A stretch of DNA of 28,065 nt from Gnetum montanum. Its lineage: Eukaryota > Streptophyta > Gnetopsida > Gnetales > Gnetaceae. A program made the position numbers and the translations under genes. Within the stretch, counting starts at the first letter, position 1; the number at the start of each line of letters is the position of its first letter. Positions 1 to 9,894 of this stretch are shown piece by piece. The stretch covers positions 407,396 to 435,460 of the forward strand of contig MNCI01004113.1 in assembly GCA_015680685.1 (NCBI GenBank). Direction: 5' to 3'. Under the pieces are notes generated by a model. That model searched no databases and was not told the DNA's origin. It saw nothing but the letters and a program-made list of their open reading frames with translations.

Positions 1-145
1 AACTACACGTAACTCGAGAATTACCATATCTTTCAAACCATAAGTTAGATTTTGATGAAAGTGGTACTATTGGAATCATCTCGAAGAGTACTTTGAGTTA
101 AATTGCAAATAATTTCACTTTAGTGAACTTAAAAATCATAAGATC

Positions 146-225
146 TAAAAAAGTGAACATTAACTTTTTTTTAAAAAAGTAAATGTTAGCTTTTTCTTTA
201 AAAAAAGTATACGTTAGCTTTTATT
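146..225. repeat. Three-unit 26-27 bp tandem repeat
   Basis: Three adjacent copies begin near 146, 172 and 199. Each opens with TAAAAAAGT and closes with GTTAGCTTTTT or a close variant. The A-run at the start and T-run at the end make each unit a weak inverted repeat. It lies about 65 bases upstream of a TATA-like site and 175 bases upstream of the ATG at 400. No function can be assigned. Confidence 0.75.
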
Positions 226-288
226 AAATCTTTGGTTATCTTAAGTTATACTTTCTCTTTGCTTTTTCTAAAAATTCTATGATTGTAT

Positions 289-295
289 TATAAAT
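289..295 (+). promoter_or_regulatory. Possible TATA box upstream of the decayed gene
   Basis: TATAAAT lies about 105 bases upstream of the ATG at 400, a plausible distance for a plant core promoter plus short leader. The surroundings are AT-rich, so a chance match is quite possible. The rest of 1-399 shows no gene. Confidence 0.25.
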
Positions 296-399
296 ATGAT
301 AAGTAGATGATTTGTTTATCACAACTCAATATTAGTAGAACATTATCAATAGAGAAGCTTGAATATTTTCTATCATAAAGAATTCTAACCATCTTCATC

Positions 400-1248
400 A
401 TGGCTCCCAAATGTCAAGCTTTACCTCAAACTCCTTTAGGTAGATCTTTTTTACCCAATATTATTTTACATCAAAATAATGTACTCTCTAATTTTGATCA
501 TGTTCATAGCTTACTTTGGAATGAGGGTTTTCAATACCTTACCACTTCTAGGTTAACTAATTTACTTGCTTTTCCAATTTTTAAACTCTCCCATTGCAAG
601 GGTATTCTTCTGGAGTGGTGTGAATAGTATGATAATTAATAAATTTCTACTTCCCATTTAGTTTTTGGAGCAATAAAAATGCTTCCTCTTGATATTCAAG
701 AAAACATAGGTTTTCAACAAGGAGAGGATCCTTTAATTCCTTCAACTTATTCCCCAAAATTTAAATCTTTTTATAAGAAGGAATTATCTTATTTTGTTAC
801 TGATTCTCCCATTGGAAAAAGCCAATTTGTTTGCAAAGATTTCATTAACGAGGCTCACTTTGATTTATGTAAATTTATTAGTAGCAATATTTTATGGTAT
901 ATACAGCAATCCAATATTGGTTCTTATTCTATTTTCATACTTCATGATGCCATAATTGGTAGAATTTATGACTGATCATTGTCTTGTTTCTTTGCCTAGT
1001 ATAATGCCATAACTGAAATTACTATTGCCCAACAAAATCTATCCAAATCCTATACCCTATGTTGTATACCCTTGATCATGTGTATCATCTTAAGTTATGA
1101 TCATCCAAAGAAATGTTTTACTCATTACAATCCTTGATTATGGCTTGAATTTCTCAAAGATGAGGGCGTTACAAGGAGTAAGATTATGAATGCCAAGAAA
1201 GGTCAACTGGCTTTACAGCATGCTTGGAGTTAAAAGGAAATTAATAAG
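400..1248 (+). pseudogene. Decayed first exon of an unrecognised multi-exon gene
   Basis: One frame runs from the ATG at 400 to 1248 (283 codons) with only seven stops (625, 637, 640, 973, 997, 1135, 1231), far fewer than expected by chance in such AT-rich DNA. The two longest open pieces start MAPKCQALPQTPLGRSF (400-627) and MLPLDIQENIGFQQGEDPL (679-975). A later piece around 1123-1220 reads HYNP, then a stop, then LWLEFLKDEG. The exon ends AAG|GTATTT, a usable splice donor at a codon boundary. I recognise no domain. A transposon-derived plant gene or a retrotransposon ORF are both possible. It is disrupted and unlikely to make protein. Confidence 0.5.
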
Positions 1249-1314
1249 GTATTTTTCATGTCCTTATTATTTCCTTGTTTGTTGATTATATTTTTATTTT
1301 ATGTATTTTGATAG

Positions 1315-1666
1315 TGCAATCTGAGTTGTAGAATGAACCAATGCAAAGTTCTAGGACTGCACAAGATGAAGAAATTCAAGGTACTTTGACCTTTGGTATG
1401 ATTCAATCATAAGTGCAAATCACACTTTCTACTCCCAAGGTATATATTTAAATATAATTTACTTAGTTTAATATCTTATCAATATATTTTTTTTCTCTCA
1501 TAAATTTCTTTTTTTATAATTTTTTTTTTTTTTTTTGCAAAGGCAATGTACTGGGCAAAGTTTTGACAATCAAGTAGCTATAAGACAATGTACTCAACAA
1601 TAGGCTTAACAACAACCCCAACAAACTCGATAGAGTTTAAGACAAGATAAGGGTAAGCAACCATAG
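1315..1666 (+). pseudogene. Probable decayed exons 2 and 3 of the same gene
   Basis: Exon 2 (about 1315-1439) follows a T-rich intron ending in TAG at 1312-1314. Its best frame, from 1317, is Q/S/E-rich with two stops and ends CCCAAG|GTATAT. Exon 3 (about 1543-1666) follows a poly-T tract and an AAAG acceptor. Its best frame, from 1544, is very glutamine-rich, and its stops are TAG or TAA where CAG or CAA would suit the surrounding run. It ends TAG|GTAAG at 1666, a position where CAG|GTAAG would be the canonical donor. Codon phases across the first introns do not match exactly, so small indels or misplaced borders are likely. No family is recognised. Confidence 0.4.
1517..1536. repeat. Poly-T tract
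   Basis: A run of T residues directly upstream of the proposed exon 3 acceptor, where it would act as the polypyrimidine tract of that intron. Confidence 0.8.
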
Positions 1667-1745
1667 GTAAGATTTAGTTATTTAAAGGTTTGAATATTTT
1701 CCTCTTTCCTTTGTATGATGTTGATTTTTATTATTATAAAGGTCT

Positions 1746-2304
1746 ATGGAGCAACAATACTTTATTTGAGAGATAGATAGAGATGATGCAGGTGCTACTT
1801 CTATACAAACTTCCATTCCATTACCTAGATCACCAATCATGCCTTCTTTTTTTATCACACTTGAAAAAGGTTCTATTTCATAGGCAGTATCAACATTATT
1901 TTTTGACTCTATTCTAGTAGTTTCTTCTTTTTCTATCTTAGAATCTTCTTATTCAATGGAGAAGATAGGGGTGGTTGCTAAAGAAGAACTTGTGCTTCTT
2001 TGGTGCATTAGTCAGTGAATCTCTAATAATAAACCCTTTTCTATTCGTGAGTGTGTTTACTATCTGCAGGAATATCAATCATGAAACTTCAAGGTAGATT
2101 ATGATTTAATACAAGTTGGAGTTCCATCACCTTTGCATCAAATTTTTAAGGATGCTCCAAATGCTGTAAAAGATTTGGAACAACTCTTGGAAGAGTTGGA
2201 GAGTGCAACATGCTACGCTCGCCATCTAGAGACTCGTGAATGATTCCTCCAAATTGACAATGATCAATTTTAGGTAACACTTTTCTTCTCTCTCTCTCTC
2301 TCTT

Positions 2305-2347
<43 letters not shown>

Positions 2348-2596
2348 TGTATTTGTTTGTTGATTTGCCCATAACTCATAATTTAAATCTTATTTCTATA
2401 GAGAAAGGAGAACAAAGGGTAAAAAGACATGGATGATCGATCAATACAAGTGGATATGTTGAAAACCCAACTTAAAAGAAAGGAGGAATCAACAACTGTA
2501 GCAAGATGTGTGAATGAATATATCAAACAATTGTGTGACAAGCTGGCTAGATGCAAAGTAGTGCTTAGCAAGATAGATAAAGACAATTCCAATTAA
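1746..2596 (+). pseudogene. Decayed last two exons with coiled-coil-like protein and a phase-0 intron
   Basis: Exon 4 stays in one frame from the ATG at 1746 to 2273 (176 codons) with a few stops (1767, 1881, near 2013 and 2083, 2241, and the TAG at 2271). It reads GVPSPLHQIFKDAPNAVKD and LEQLLEELESATCYARHLE, a heptad-like charged helix. The donor is TAG|GTAACA at 2273/2274. The intron 2274-2401 has a long CT tract, a CTCAT branch-like site and a TTTCTATAG acceptor. Exon 5 starts at 2402 in matching phase 0, and its open part from 2429 begins MDDRSIQVDMLKTQLKRKEE, continues helical and charged, and ends at TAA 2594-2596. The preserved phase across the intron is good evidence for a former spliced gene. 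The family is not recognised. Confidence 0.55.
2285..2347. repeat. CT microsatellite
   Basis: About 60 bases of nearly pure CT dinucleotide with a few TTT interruptions. It lies inside the proposed intron 2274-2401. The arginine/glutamate-rich reading frame on the opposite strand is only this repeat translated. Confidence 0.95.
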
Positions 2597-5500
2597 AGAT
2601 AGTCATAGATCTTCTTAAGTCTTTCTATTGTAACAAATAATCATAGTTTCTTTCTTTACATTTTTCTCATTCTGCTTCTTTCCCCTATTCTTCCTTTTCT
2701 ATATCCTACTTAGATGTACTTCCTCTCATTCCTTCTTTATAAAATAAAATAAAATAATATTTTTTTCATTTTTTTATTTAGGTTAAATGTACTTATGTTC
2801 TATAATAATAATAATAAAAGAAAGTTTTTTCTTCCACTATGGTTCCTGAATTATGGTTTTCTCTACCTCCCACTCCCAGATGTTGTAAAAATATGAACGA
2901 TTAATTTATTGCATTCATCATTTTTCTAGATAATATACTAGAGGCATTATAAATACTGAATAAAGAAATTAATTGGAAAATAAATAATTGGTACTAAAGA
3001 ATGAAATAAGAAAAAATGAAAAAAATTTATTAATAGAAAAGAGTACTATAATGCCCTTTAGATTATCTTCCTATGCCACTTAAGCCTTAGAGGCAATTTG
3101 GCATTGCCACCATGGTTAGGCTATCCTTTATCCTACTTCACCTAGCTCCCATTAGTTGCCTCTCTTGGCTCCACAACTCCATGCCTAGCATAACCTCTAA
3201 CCCTAGCCCTAAATGGCATAGGTCAAACCCTTTCCCAAGGACACATAAATAATCGTAACTCCTCATAACGAGGTGCCCCTTCATTTGAAGGTTAATTACA
3301 TTGTTTACAATTGTTTCTACCCTCACCAATGGATAGAAATTTACATCCTTCCTATCATGAAACTTGGTAGACTATGAACCAAATATCTTAGGCAATGTCC
3401 CATCAATATTATCCATATTCACCATAATTATTTCAGTAGCTACAAGTCCAACAATATTCATCATGGTCCTTTTTACCATTACAAGAGGAAATTTTACATC
3501 AACCATGATAAGAAATTCAATGTACTATCCTCATTTTTCATTAACATTCACTGGTGGGTAGTATCACAATAATCATGTTCCTCCTATGATAAGAAATTCA
3601 TCATCTCACAAATGAAAGTATTTTCATAAGAAAAAGAAAAATACAATTCCTAATAAGGCTTTATGCTCATCCCTTTCTTCTTTATCATCTTCAAAACAAT
3701 AGAATCAAGGATATTGTATTTCTAAAGATCAAGTAAATGAAATTTTTTTTCTTTAGACAAAGGAAAAAGTAAAAACATCCACAAGTAAAAGAAAGAAAAT
3801 TTCATTTTCAAAATTTAGCTAAAAAGATTAACAACTAGGATGCTTCAAAGAATCTCAATCGTCTCATCGATCATTTGGTAATGTTGATCAAAAAGAGGTT
3901 ATTAGTTGTTATTCTTGAAATTAATCATGAGGTAAAAGACCTCCATGCAATGGCTTCATTGGTAGAGTATGGTTTGTTCTATTTGTATGACTTTTTTTAT
4001 CTATATTTTTTAAAACTACTAATTTATCATTCTCTAATTTTCTTATTCTTTTAGTTTGATGTGATTTTATGTGCATGTTTTTGAGCATACAAATCTATCA
4101 GGTTTGATTTGTTAATTTTTTTATGTGTTTTTTTTTTCATTTTTTATGTTGATAAATAATAAACTTTTTATTTTTATATTCTTTTATATGTATTTTATGT
4201 ATTCATGAGAAATCAATTAATATGCTTTATGAATGCTTTTCCTAAGAGCTAAATGATGGATGGGTAAACTTATAAATGTGATGATGATGCAAGAGTGTTG
4301 AATAGGTCCAATGTAAAAATGTGGTTGATCAAATGTAGATACACTGCAAATTCATTCATTCCCTTTTCTTCTAGGATCATTATTAAGCCAAACAAATATT
4401 TAGTGAGGATTTGGATCCCAAACCATAAATGAAGAAGCGACTGCTCCTAGATCCATGGAGGGTTTGATGGACTCACACTTTAATATGTGAGCTTTAGAAA
4501 CTTGGATGAACGTTTGATTGTTATCTGAAAAAGGCTATACCATCAAGGGATCCTATGACCATTGTAATGGTTCTTAATTGATGGTATTGGATTATGTATT
4601 TGTGCTTGTGTTGCCTAATCACATTGATTAGAGGAGGCTCACAATTTCATGAGTCTATGCTTGCCACATCAAGCTTATGGATAAGGTATCCAAGTCATCA
4701 AGTATATGTTAGAGACTCCAGGTGCTAACCGAACACTCTAAGCATCTACAAAAGAAATGATTTTTTCAAAATTAATGATTCTCTACTCCTTCAAAAATAA
4801 AAAAATAAAAATTTCAAGAAAACAAAAAGAATAGAGGATGAGATGAAGGAGATATGAACAAAGAATGTTTTCCTATCCTTTTAGCCTATATAATTTGGTA
4901 GCATAAATATCCCAAGTTAGAAATGTGTCATATTATTCACAATTACTAAGAATATGAGTTGTATCTATGTCTCTCAAATTGGTAGTTTTACCATTTAGAT
5001 AAGATGATTTGTCTATAACCAACTTTTTGGGTTACTTAAAAATACCAAATAAGTCTATATTTATAACCAACAATTGTTGTACTATCCCAACTCTTTTGGC
5101 TTTAAAGACCTAAAAGTTGCTATCAAAGGAAACTCTAATGAAGTTAAATACTACTTTCAGTCAATTCCTAATCTGAGGGTTAAAAAATATTTTTTTTATC
5201 ACAACAAGGCATTCATATGTTCAATTTTCATCTAAACTACAATGTGTAAATTTGATTTTTTAGCATAGGCAAAGGGACTAAAGAACAATTTTTAGTATTG
5301 TCAAATTTGGGAACCTACCATACATATGTGTAGAGAGAAAAGAAAATCAAACTAGATTCTTAGACTTTTGTATGAATTTATATCACATTACATGATCTAG
5401 CTTCATCAATGTTCATACCATGGAATAATCAAGACTATATGAAATTGAATGTGGTGGTGCTATCTTGCATCTCTAAAGTGGAACTTGGGCAAGTAGTGGT

Positions 5501-5634
5501 GAAGAGAACTAACAAAAGATCCCTTGTAGAGTATGGTAAATTTGCTTATGCTACAATGAGCTAATTGAATTATTAGTTCGGACTCAATGATGTTGCACTT
5601 TCCTTTCTTCTCTTTGGTTCATTCAAGTTCTCCA

Positions 5635-5653
5635 TCTCTCTCTCTCTCTCTTT
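5635..5653. repeat. Short CT microsatellite
   Basis: About 19 bases of alternating C and T. Confidence 0.8.
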
Positions 5654-6228
5654 CAACCATTTCTAGTTCACTAGTGTACATTTAGGAAGTTAACTAAAGT
5701 GAAGTAGAGAATGAGATTTATCCATCCAAAGGGTGGACTTGCATTTAACATTGATGATTCACTAGTTATTGGCAATTCATGGGTGTCTCATCAATGAGAT
5801 TTTCAAGGGTAAGAAGGTACAAGCCTGCTATTGGAAGGACACACCTATAAATTTTTGGTGGCTTAGCATTATGAGTGAGTGAACTTAATGCTTAATTTCA
5901 TATGGTAAGGTCATGATTGCATTACATAAATGCACTTTATTATTTCATGCTTAGATAGCTATGACCTCATTATCATTAATGGTTTATCTAAGATATTTCT
6001 TTTCTTGTTGTTGTGGAGTTTTGATGTATAAGCATGATGATGAGATGTTTCTAGGAAAACTTCTTTTGCATGTGGCCTATGCTACTAGTTTAGGGAATAT
6101 TGGAGAACATGACAATAAATTAAGTTTGTTAAGTTGTACTTTATTTTATTTTAATTAATTAAATTTTATTTAATTTATTTTATTTTAAATAAAAAACTTA
6201 AACTTAAAAAGAAATTAAATTTAAAAAG

Positions 6229-6233
6229 ACAAA
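6229..6233. repeat. Left target-site duplication of element A (ACAAA)
   Basis: ACAAA lies directly before the first base of the left LTR (TGTAATG) and recurs at 20509-20513 directly after the right LTR. Five-base duplications are normal for LTR retrotransposon insertion, so the pair fixes the outer borders of element A. Confidence 0.75.
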
Positions 6234-6409
6234 TGTAATGTCCCCATTTCCAAATGTTGTTGTTGCATAACAAAGATGATGCCTCTTCATAACAAGTGTT
6301 ATCATTATTGTAACAGGACTCAAAAGTGCAATTGTAATTAAGACTCAAAAGGACATGCTGTAATAATGGGTGTGTCTCTTAAGGTGACCTTTGGAGGTTT
6401 GACCTAAGG

Positions 6410-6417
6410 TATTTATA
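6410..6417 (+). promoter_or_regulatory. Putative TATA box in the left LTR of A
   Basis: TATTTATA follows GACCTAAGG. The same block is conserved at 20111-20118 in the right LTR although the surrounding sequence has diverged, which supports a real promoter element. Confidence 0.5.
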
Positions 6418-6638
6418 CCTAGGCATTACAGGTCATGTCAACATGGAGTTGCGAAGACAGTAAAGGTAAGTAACTGGTGTCAAGTGAAGTGGGATAGAAA
6501 GAGGACTAGCCATCCCTTCTAGTCAATAATAGGCCTAACCATAGTGGTATTGCTAGATTTCCTCTAAAGGATAAATTTCAAAGGAAGAAAACCCCAAGGA
6601 AAACTCTTAGAGCATGATCCAAATACATATTCCACATC

Positions 6639-6644
6639 AATAAA
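6639..6644 (+). terminator. AATAAA polyadenylation signal in the left LTR of A
   Basis: AATAAAGCATTC is conserved in both LTR copies (the other at 20341-20346), downstream of the TATA-like site and followed by a T-rich stretch. Confidence 0.5.
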
Positions 6645-6810
6645 GCATTCTTTCCCTTTTTTTTCTTTTTATGTTTTCTCCATTATTTTCTTTATGCATA
6701 ATGTTGAATATTACATATATTTGATGTTTGGTATATTATCTTCTTATGCATAATTTTTAATATAATGTATATTTGACATTTTATATGACATACAACAATA
6801 GGATGTCACA

Positions 6811-6830
6811 TTTGATATTGAAGCAAGCCA
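6811..6830 (+). other. Decayed primer-binding site of element A, tRNA-iMet type
   Basis: TTTGATATTGAAGCAAGCC follows the LTR directly. It matches the common plant initiator-Met site TGGTATCAGAGC at 8 of 12 positions, and every mismatch is a transition, as expected of an old methylated element. Confidence 0.5.
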
Positions 6831-7840
6831 TGATCCAAGCACCAATCAAAACCATGAGCCAACTACAACCTAATAATTAACTATGTAACTAGGATCCAGG
6901 GAGAGCCATAGATCCCCACTAGATAAGTCATATGTCTGAGATGATCCATACATCTACAAAATATCCATGAAGTGTATCATGTTGAACATGAACCCCACCA
7001 ACCAAGATTCATTCAAGAATATTAGCAACCAAGAGATCTGACTATGCCTCACCAAGGTACATCAACTACAAGAAATAATGGTAAAACATTGATCCAGGTA
7101 ACTATTACCATCTTATATTGTTAGATTGTAATGTATTTAGGTCATCATTAAGGTCCATCAAGAAGATTAGTAACCATGACCTCTATTGTTTTGGTCTCGT
7201 TTGAAATTTAGTATCCTAAATACCTTACTTCTAGAAACTTGGTGATACTCATATTACCTAGGACTCATGTATTGGTAAATTTAAGGGATTCAACCTAGTC
7301 ACAAGATTATCTCATTCCTACTCAACCAATAAAGGTTCATTGCTATGAGATTCATACAAAAAACCAATACTTGAGGGGTAATGTTATGATGTCTTACTTA
7401 TCCTTAATACCCAGGATATAATCTTGATGCAAGAGGATAAGATAATATCATACTAACCAAATCATAAAGTAAAAGTATTATGTTTTATGTTTAAAGGTTC
7501 AGATATCATTTATAACTATCGAAGTTATCTAGAAGTCATGATTTCATCTATGTGTTAGCCTAGGAATGTCAATTTGGCAAAATAAGCTATCTTGGTTCTT
7601 TAAAATCTTGGAAATTCAAATTATTTTTTCAACCCTGAAATCATATCCAGCTCATAGTACTCATTGAGATGATTCCAATGGTATAAATTTCATTCTAATC
7701 AAACTTTCAGATTATGAGACATCAATGTTTAAATTTGCTCATTATGCATATCTAAATAAAATATAATAAAATGTTAAAAATGAGAGATTATGAGTTCAAC
7801 CCCAAACCAAAAATGATTATATACACACACACACATAAAA
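6831..7840 (+). other. 5' internal region of element A without an open frame
   Basis: About 1 kb where leader and gag would be expected. All frames are closed by many stops and no gag, zinc-knuckle or protease motif was found. A short AC dinucleotide run lies at 7821-7834. Confidence 0.5.
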
Positions 7841-8216
7841 TATATGGCAACCTATGAGGGCTATGCTGACCATGAGAGCTACATAGCCCTATCTAAATCC
7901 TATGGAGGCATTAGTATGAGGTACATAGAATGGCAAGGTGGGCTACCTAATGATAGAGCATTGCTATGCATTGCAGGACTATCATTGAAGGTGTACAGAT
8001 GGATGAGTGTCATAAAGCAGGTGTGATGGAGGGAAATGTAGTCAACACACATGTGGCACCTACGATGGACATGGGAAGCCATGCAGCAACTTCTCTACCT
8101 CTTCCGAGATGCCCCAACACATGCACATGGATGTGCCTACTGTTCATGCCCTACCATGCCCAGCGCTTCATTCTCTCCAAATTTTTCACCATCAACCTCG
8201 ATGCCTACATGTATGT

Positions 8217-8357
8217 GCTGGACGACCACATATGTGGTGGCCATTGGAAGCACTGTCAAAGCATGTAGCACCTACTACTCATGCAGAAGAGGATATCCAC
8301 AACTACAATAATGCCACACATTCTCTCTATGGTCCAAAGGCCAAGACCAAATTTAAC
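8217..8357 (+). pseudogene. Possible relic of an AP2/ERF DNA-binding domain
   Basis: The frame starting at 8217 reads GRPHMWWPLEALSKHVAP and continues with AEEDIHNYNN, then ATHSLYGPKAKTKFN. This follows the order of plant AP2/ERF domains: a GRPWGxW..E block, a V..T turn, an AEE....Y helix start, and an ending L.GPKAKTNF. The middle is shorter than normal, so a few residues would have been lost. The frame is open from 8109 to 8396 but has no intact YRGVR start. If real, it is a captured host gene fragment inside element A. The similarity was judged by eye and could be chance. AP2/ERF proteins are plant transcription factors; this piece could not fold as a full domain. Confidence 0.33.
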
Positions 8358-8533
8358 TCATCTATCGCGACACCCCATGACAAGAACAACAACTAGCCAG
8401 AAAAGCAATGTTGAGGTGTCATGGTCGAGCCCCAAGAACGTTCTTATGCTAACACCATGGGCACAATCTCTACTAAATAAGTCAAAGCCTGCCTCATGGA
8501 GAAGCCTTTTCTTAGCATCATGAATGTCCTGGA

Positions 8534-9019
8534 ATGGTCCAAATTACATGTCATTTCATTTGGCTACCATCCACATTGCTCACTACTGTCACGGCTACTG
8601 TTTCCTACATCATTGTTGTTACATGCACTACTGACATTCCCCCCACCTTCACCACTAATATTACCAAAAAATTGATCAAAACTTTTAGTAGTCCATACAA
8701 TACTATAGACACCATGGAATCCTACCTCCCATGGAGTTCCCTAGACACTATGGACACCATGAAATGATACCTCCCACAAAGCTCTATGGACAATATGGAC
8801 ATCATAAAATCCCACCTCCCATGGAGCTCCATAGGCACTATGGAATCTTGCCTCCCACAAAGCTTTGCATACACCATGGGCATCATGGAATCCCACCTCC
8901 CATGGATCTCCATGGACACCATAGGCACCATTGAATCTTGCCTTCCACAAAGCCCCGAGGACATCACAGGCACCCTAGAATCCCACCTCTTATCAATCAT
9001 AAAAGTTTACACTAATTAA
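8534..9019 (+). pseudogene. Repeat-bearing reading frame over a 45-bp minisatellite
   Basis: One frame runs from 8534 to 9019 with a single internal stop (TGA 8765-8767). The first part is threonine-rich (MVQITCHFIW onward). The second half is made of 15-residue repeats that alternate LPW and LPQ starts and end in variants of ESH or ESC. Repeat lengths are all multiples of three, so the frame is kept. The other two + frames are also nearly open; one gives a proline/histidine-rich version with PPMELHRHYG and PPTKLCIHHGHHG. The true frame cannot be told. No family is recognised, and a non-coding minisatellite is an equally good explanation. Confidence 0.3.
8726..8990. repeat. 45-bp minisatellite with alternating unit types
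   Basis: CTCCC or a variant recurs at 8726, 8771, 8816, 8852, 8897, 8942 and 8987, giving spacings of 45, 45, 36, 45, 45 and 45. Units alternate between CTCCCATGGA and CTCCCACAAAG starts, so a 90-bp higher-order unit is visible. One unit has lost 9 bp. Confidence 0.9.
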
Positions 9020-9193
9020 TGGAAAATTTGAAAATATTAGCAAAATAGGCAAAATTCGAATTTTAAAACATGGGCAAAATTTAACCAAAAAAAAATTTGG
9101 CACCTTGACAACAAGTGAGATAAAAATTTTGTAATTAATCATGATTGTTCTAGAGTAGTACTAAGCCTGATCTCTTAGGAAGTTTCATTTTTC

Positions 9194-9480
9194 ATGCCTA
9201 AGGTTTTCAAATCCAGAAGCCATAATTTTTGCTTTTGGAACCCTTTTTCAACAAATAAAGAGTCATTTCCAATAAATTTCACCCTCTTGGATGCAATGGT
9301 GAAGTCAAATCTACCCCATGGAACTCTAAAAATTAGTTTTAACTCCTTGCCTAACATGGTACCTCAAGACCTTCCGAATCTTTATTTTTAGCATAACTTA
9401 AATATACAATGTCCATTTCTAACATATGAATAGTCATTTCAACCATTTTTCACCCTTTTGAAATCAATGGTGATGTCAAA
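9194..9480. repeat. Diverged direct repeat, period about 171 bp
   Basis: The block AGTCATTTCC...TTTCACCC...CAATGGTGAAGTCAAAT at 9261-9310 recurs as AGTCATTTCA...CAATGGTGATGTCAAAT at 9432-9480, and weaker similarity extends upstream of both. It lies in A's internal DNA just left of the B insertion. No gene was seen in 9020-9894. Confidence 0.65.
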
Positions 9481-9894
9481 TATGGATGTGTAAAAGAATT
9501 ATTGGAAGATGAATCCAATTTGAAGAATATTTTTCCATCAACTCAACATGAAATTCCATTGGCAAGTGCATATTCTACTTACTTTGAATCTTCAATAGAT
9601 AAATCAAATACCAAAATTTAGGAACAGATGTTGTTGATGGATAATGCTCATCAAGAACCATAATTCAATAAGTACTCTATCATGATTAAGGAAGATGGAT
9701 CAACAACATTCTTCATTATTACCGTAGATTATATTTGTTACAATGTCTAATTCTTCCAAGTTACCAAGTTACTAGAGTTAATTTCTAAAGAAGAAGTTGA
9801 GTAGAAGAAAGATGAATTCCTTCCATCCCAAACAAGACCATCTGATCACATATCACTTATGGTAAAACTATAATTACTTTCATTGATTCTCAAG

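Larger units (their letters stand above)
2597..6233. other. AT-rich stretch without a recognisable gene
   Basis: Read on both strands, this 3.6 kb holds only short unrelated reading frames of up to about 65 codons. It contains a small ATA/TAA run (2804-2818), a short CT run (about 5635-5653) and a strongly AT-rich end (6130-6230) into which element A inserted. Fragments around 3360-3900 and 4380-4560 have a weak flavour of old retroelement coding sequence, but no motif was firm enough to name. No RNA gene was seen. Confidence 0.5.
6234..6810 (+). repeat. Left (5') LTR of element A
   Basis: 577 bp, beginning TGTAATGTCC and ending GGATGTCACA, an imperfect inverted pair with TG...CA termini. 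It matches 19960-20508 along its length with many substitutions, roughly 80 percent identity by eye. Promoter-like TATTTATA lies at 6410-6417 and an AATAAA signal at 6639-6644, about 230 bases apart, as in an LTR with U3, R and U5. Confidence 0.85.

Noticed and set aside
2146-2379. Arginine/glutamate-rich minus-strand ORF
   Set aside because: It is the CT microsatellite read on the other strand.
3138-3329. 63-codon minus-strand ORF containing a telomere-like CTAACCCTAGCCCTAA stretch
   Set aside because: Only one or two partial telomere-like units and no array; the ORF has no recognisable domain.
4380-4560. Possible copia-type gag/protease wording (WIPK-like)
   Set aside because: A single weak word in one frame with many stops; not enough to call an element.
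7900-8082. Overlapping short ORFs on both strands around 7844-8311
   Set aside because: Several frames are open at once because the DNA is locally richer in GC; only the 8217-8357 segment shows a family-like pattern.
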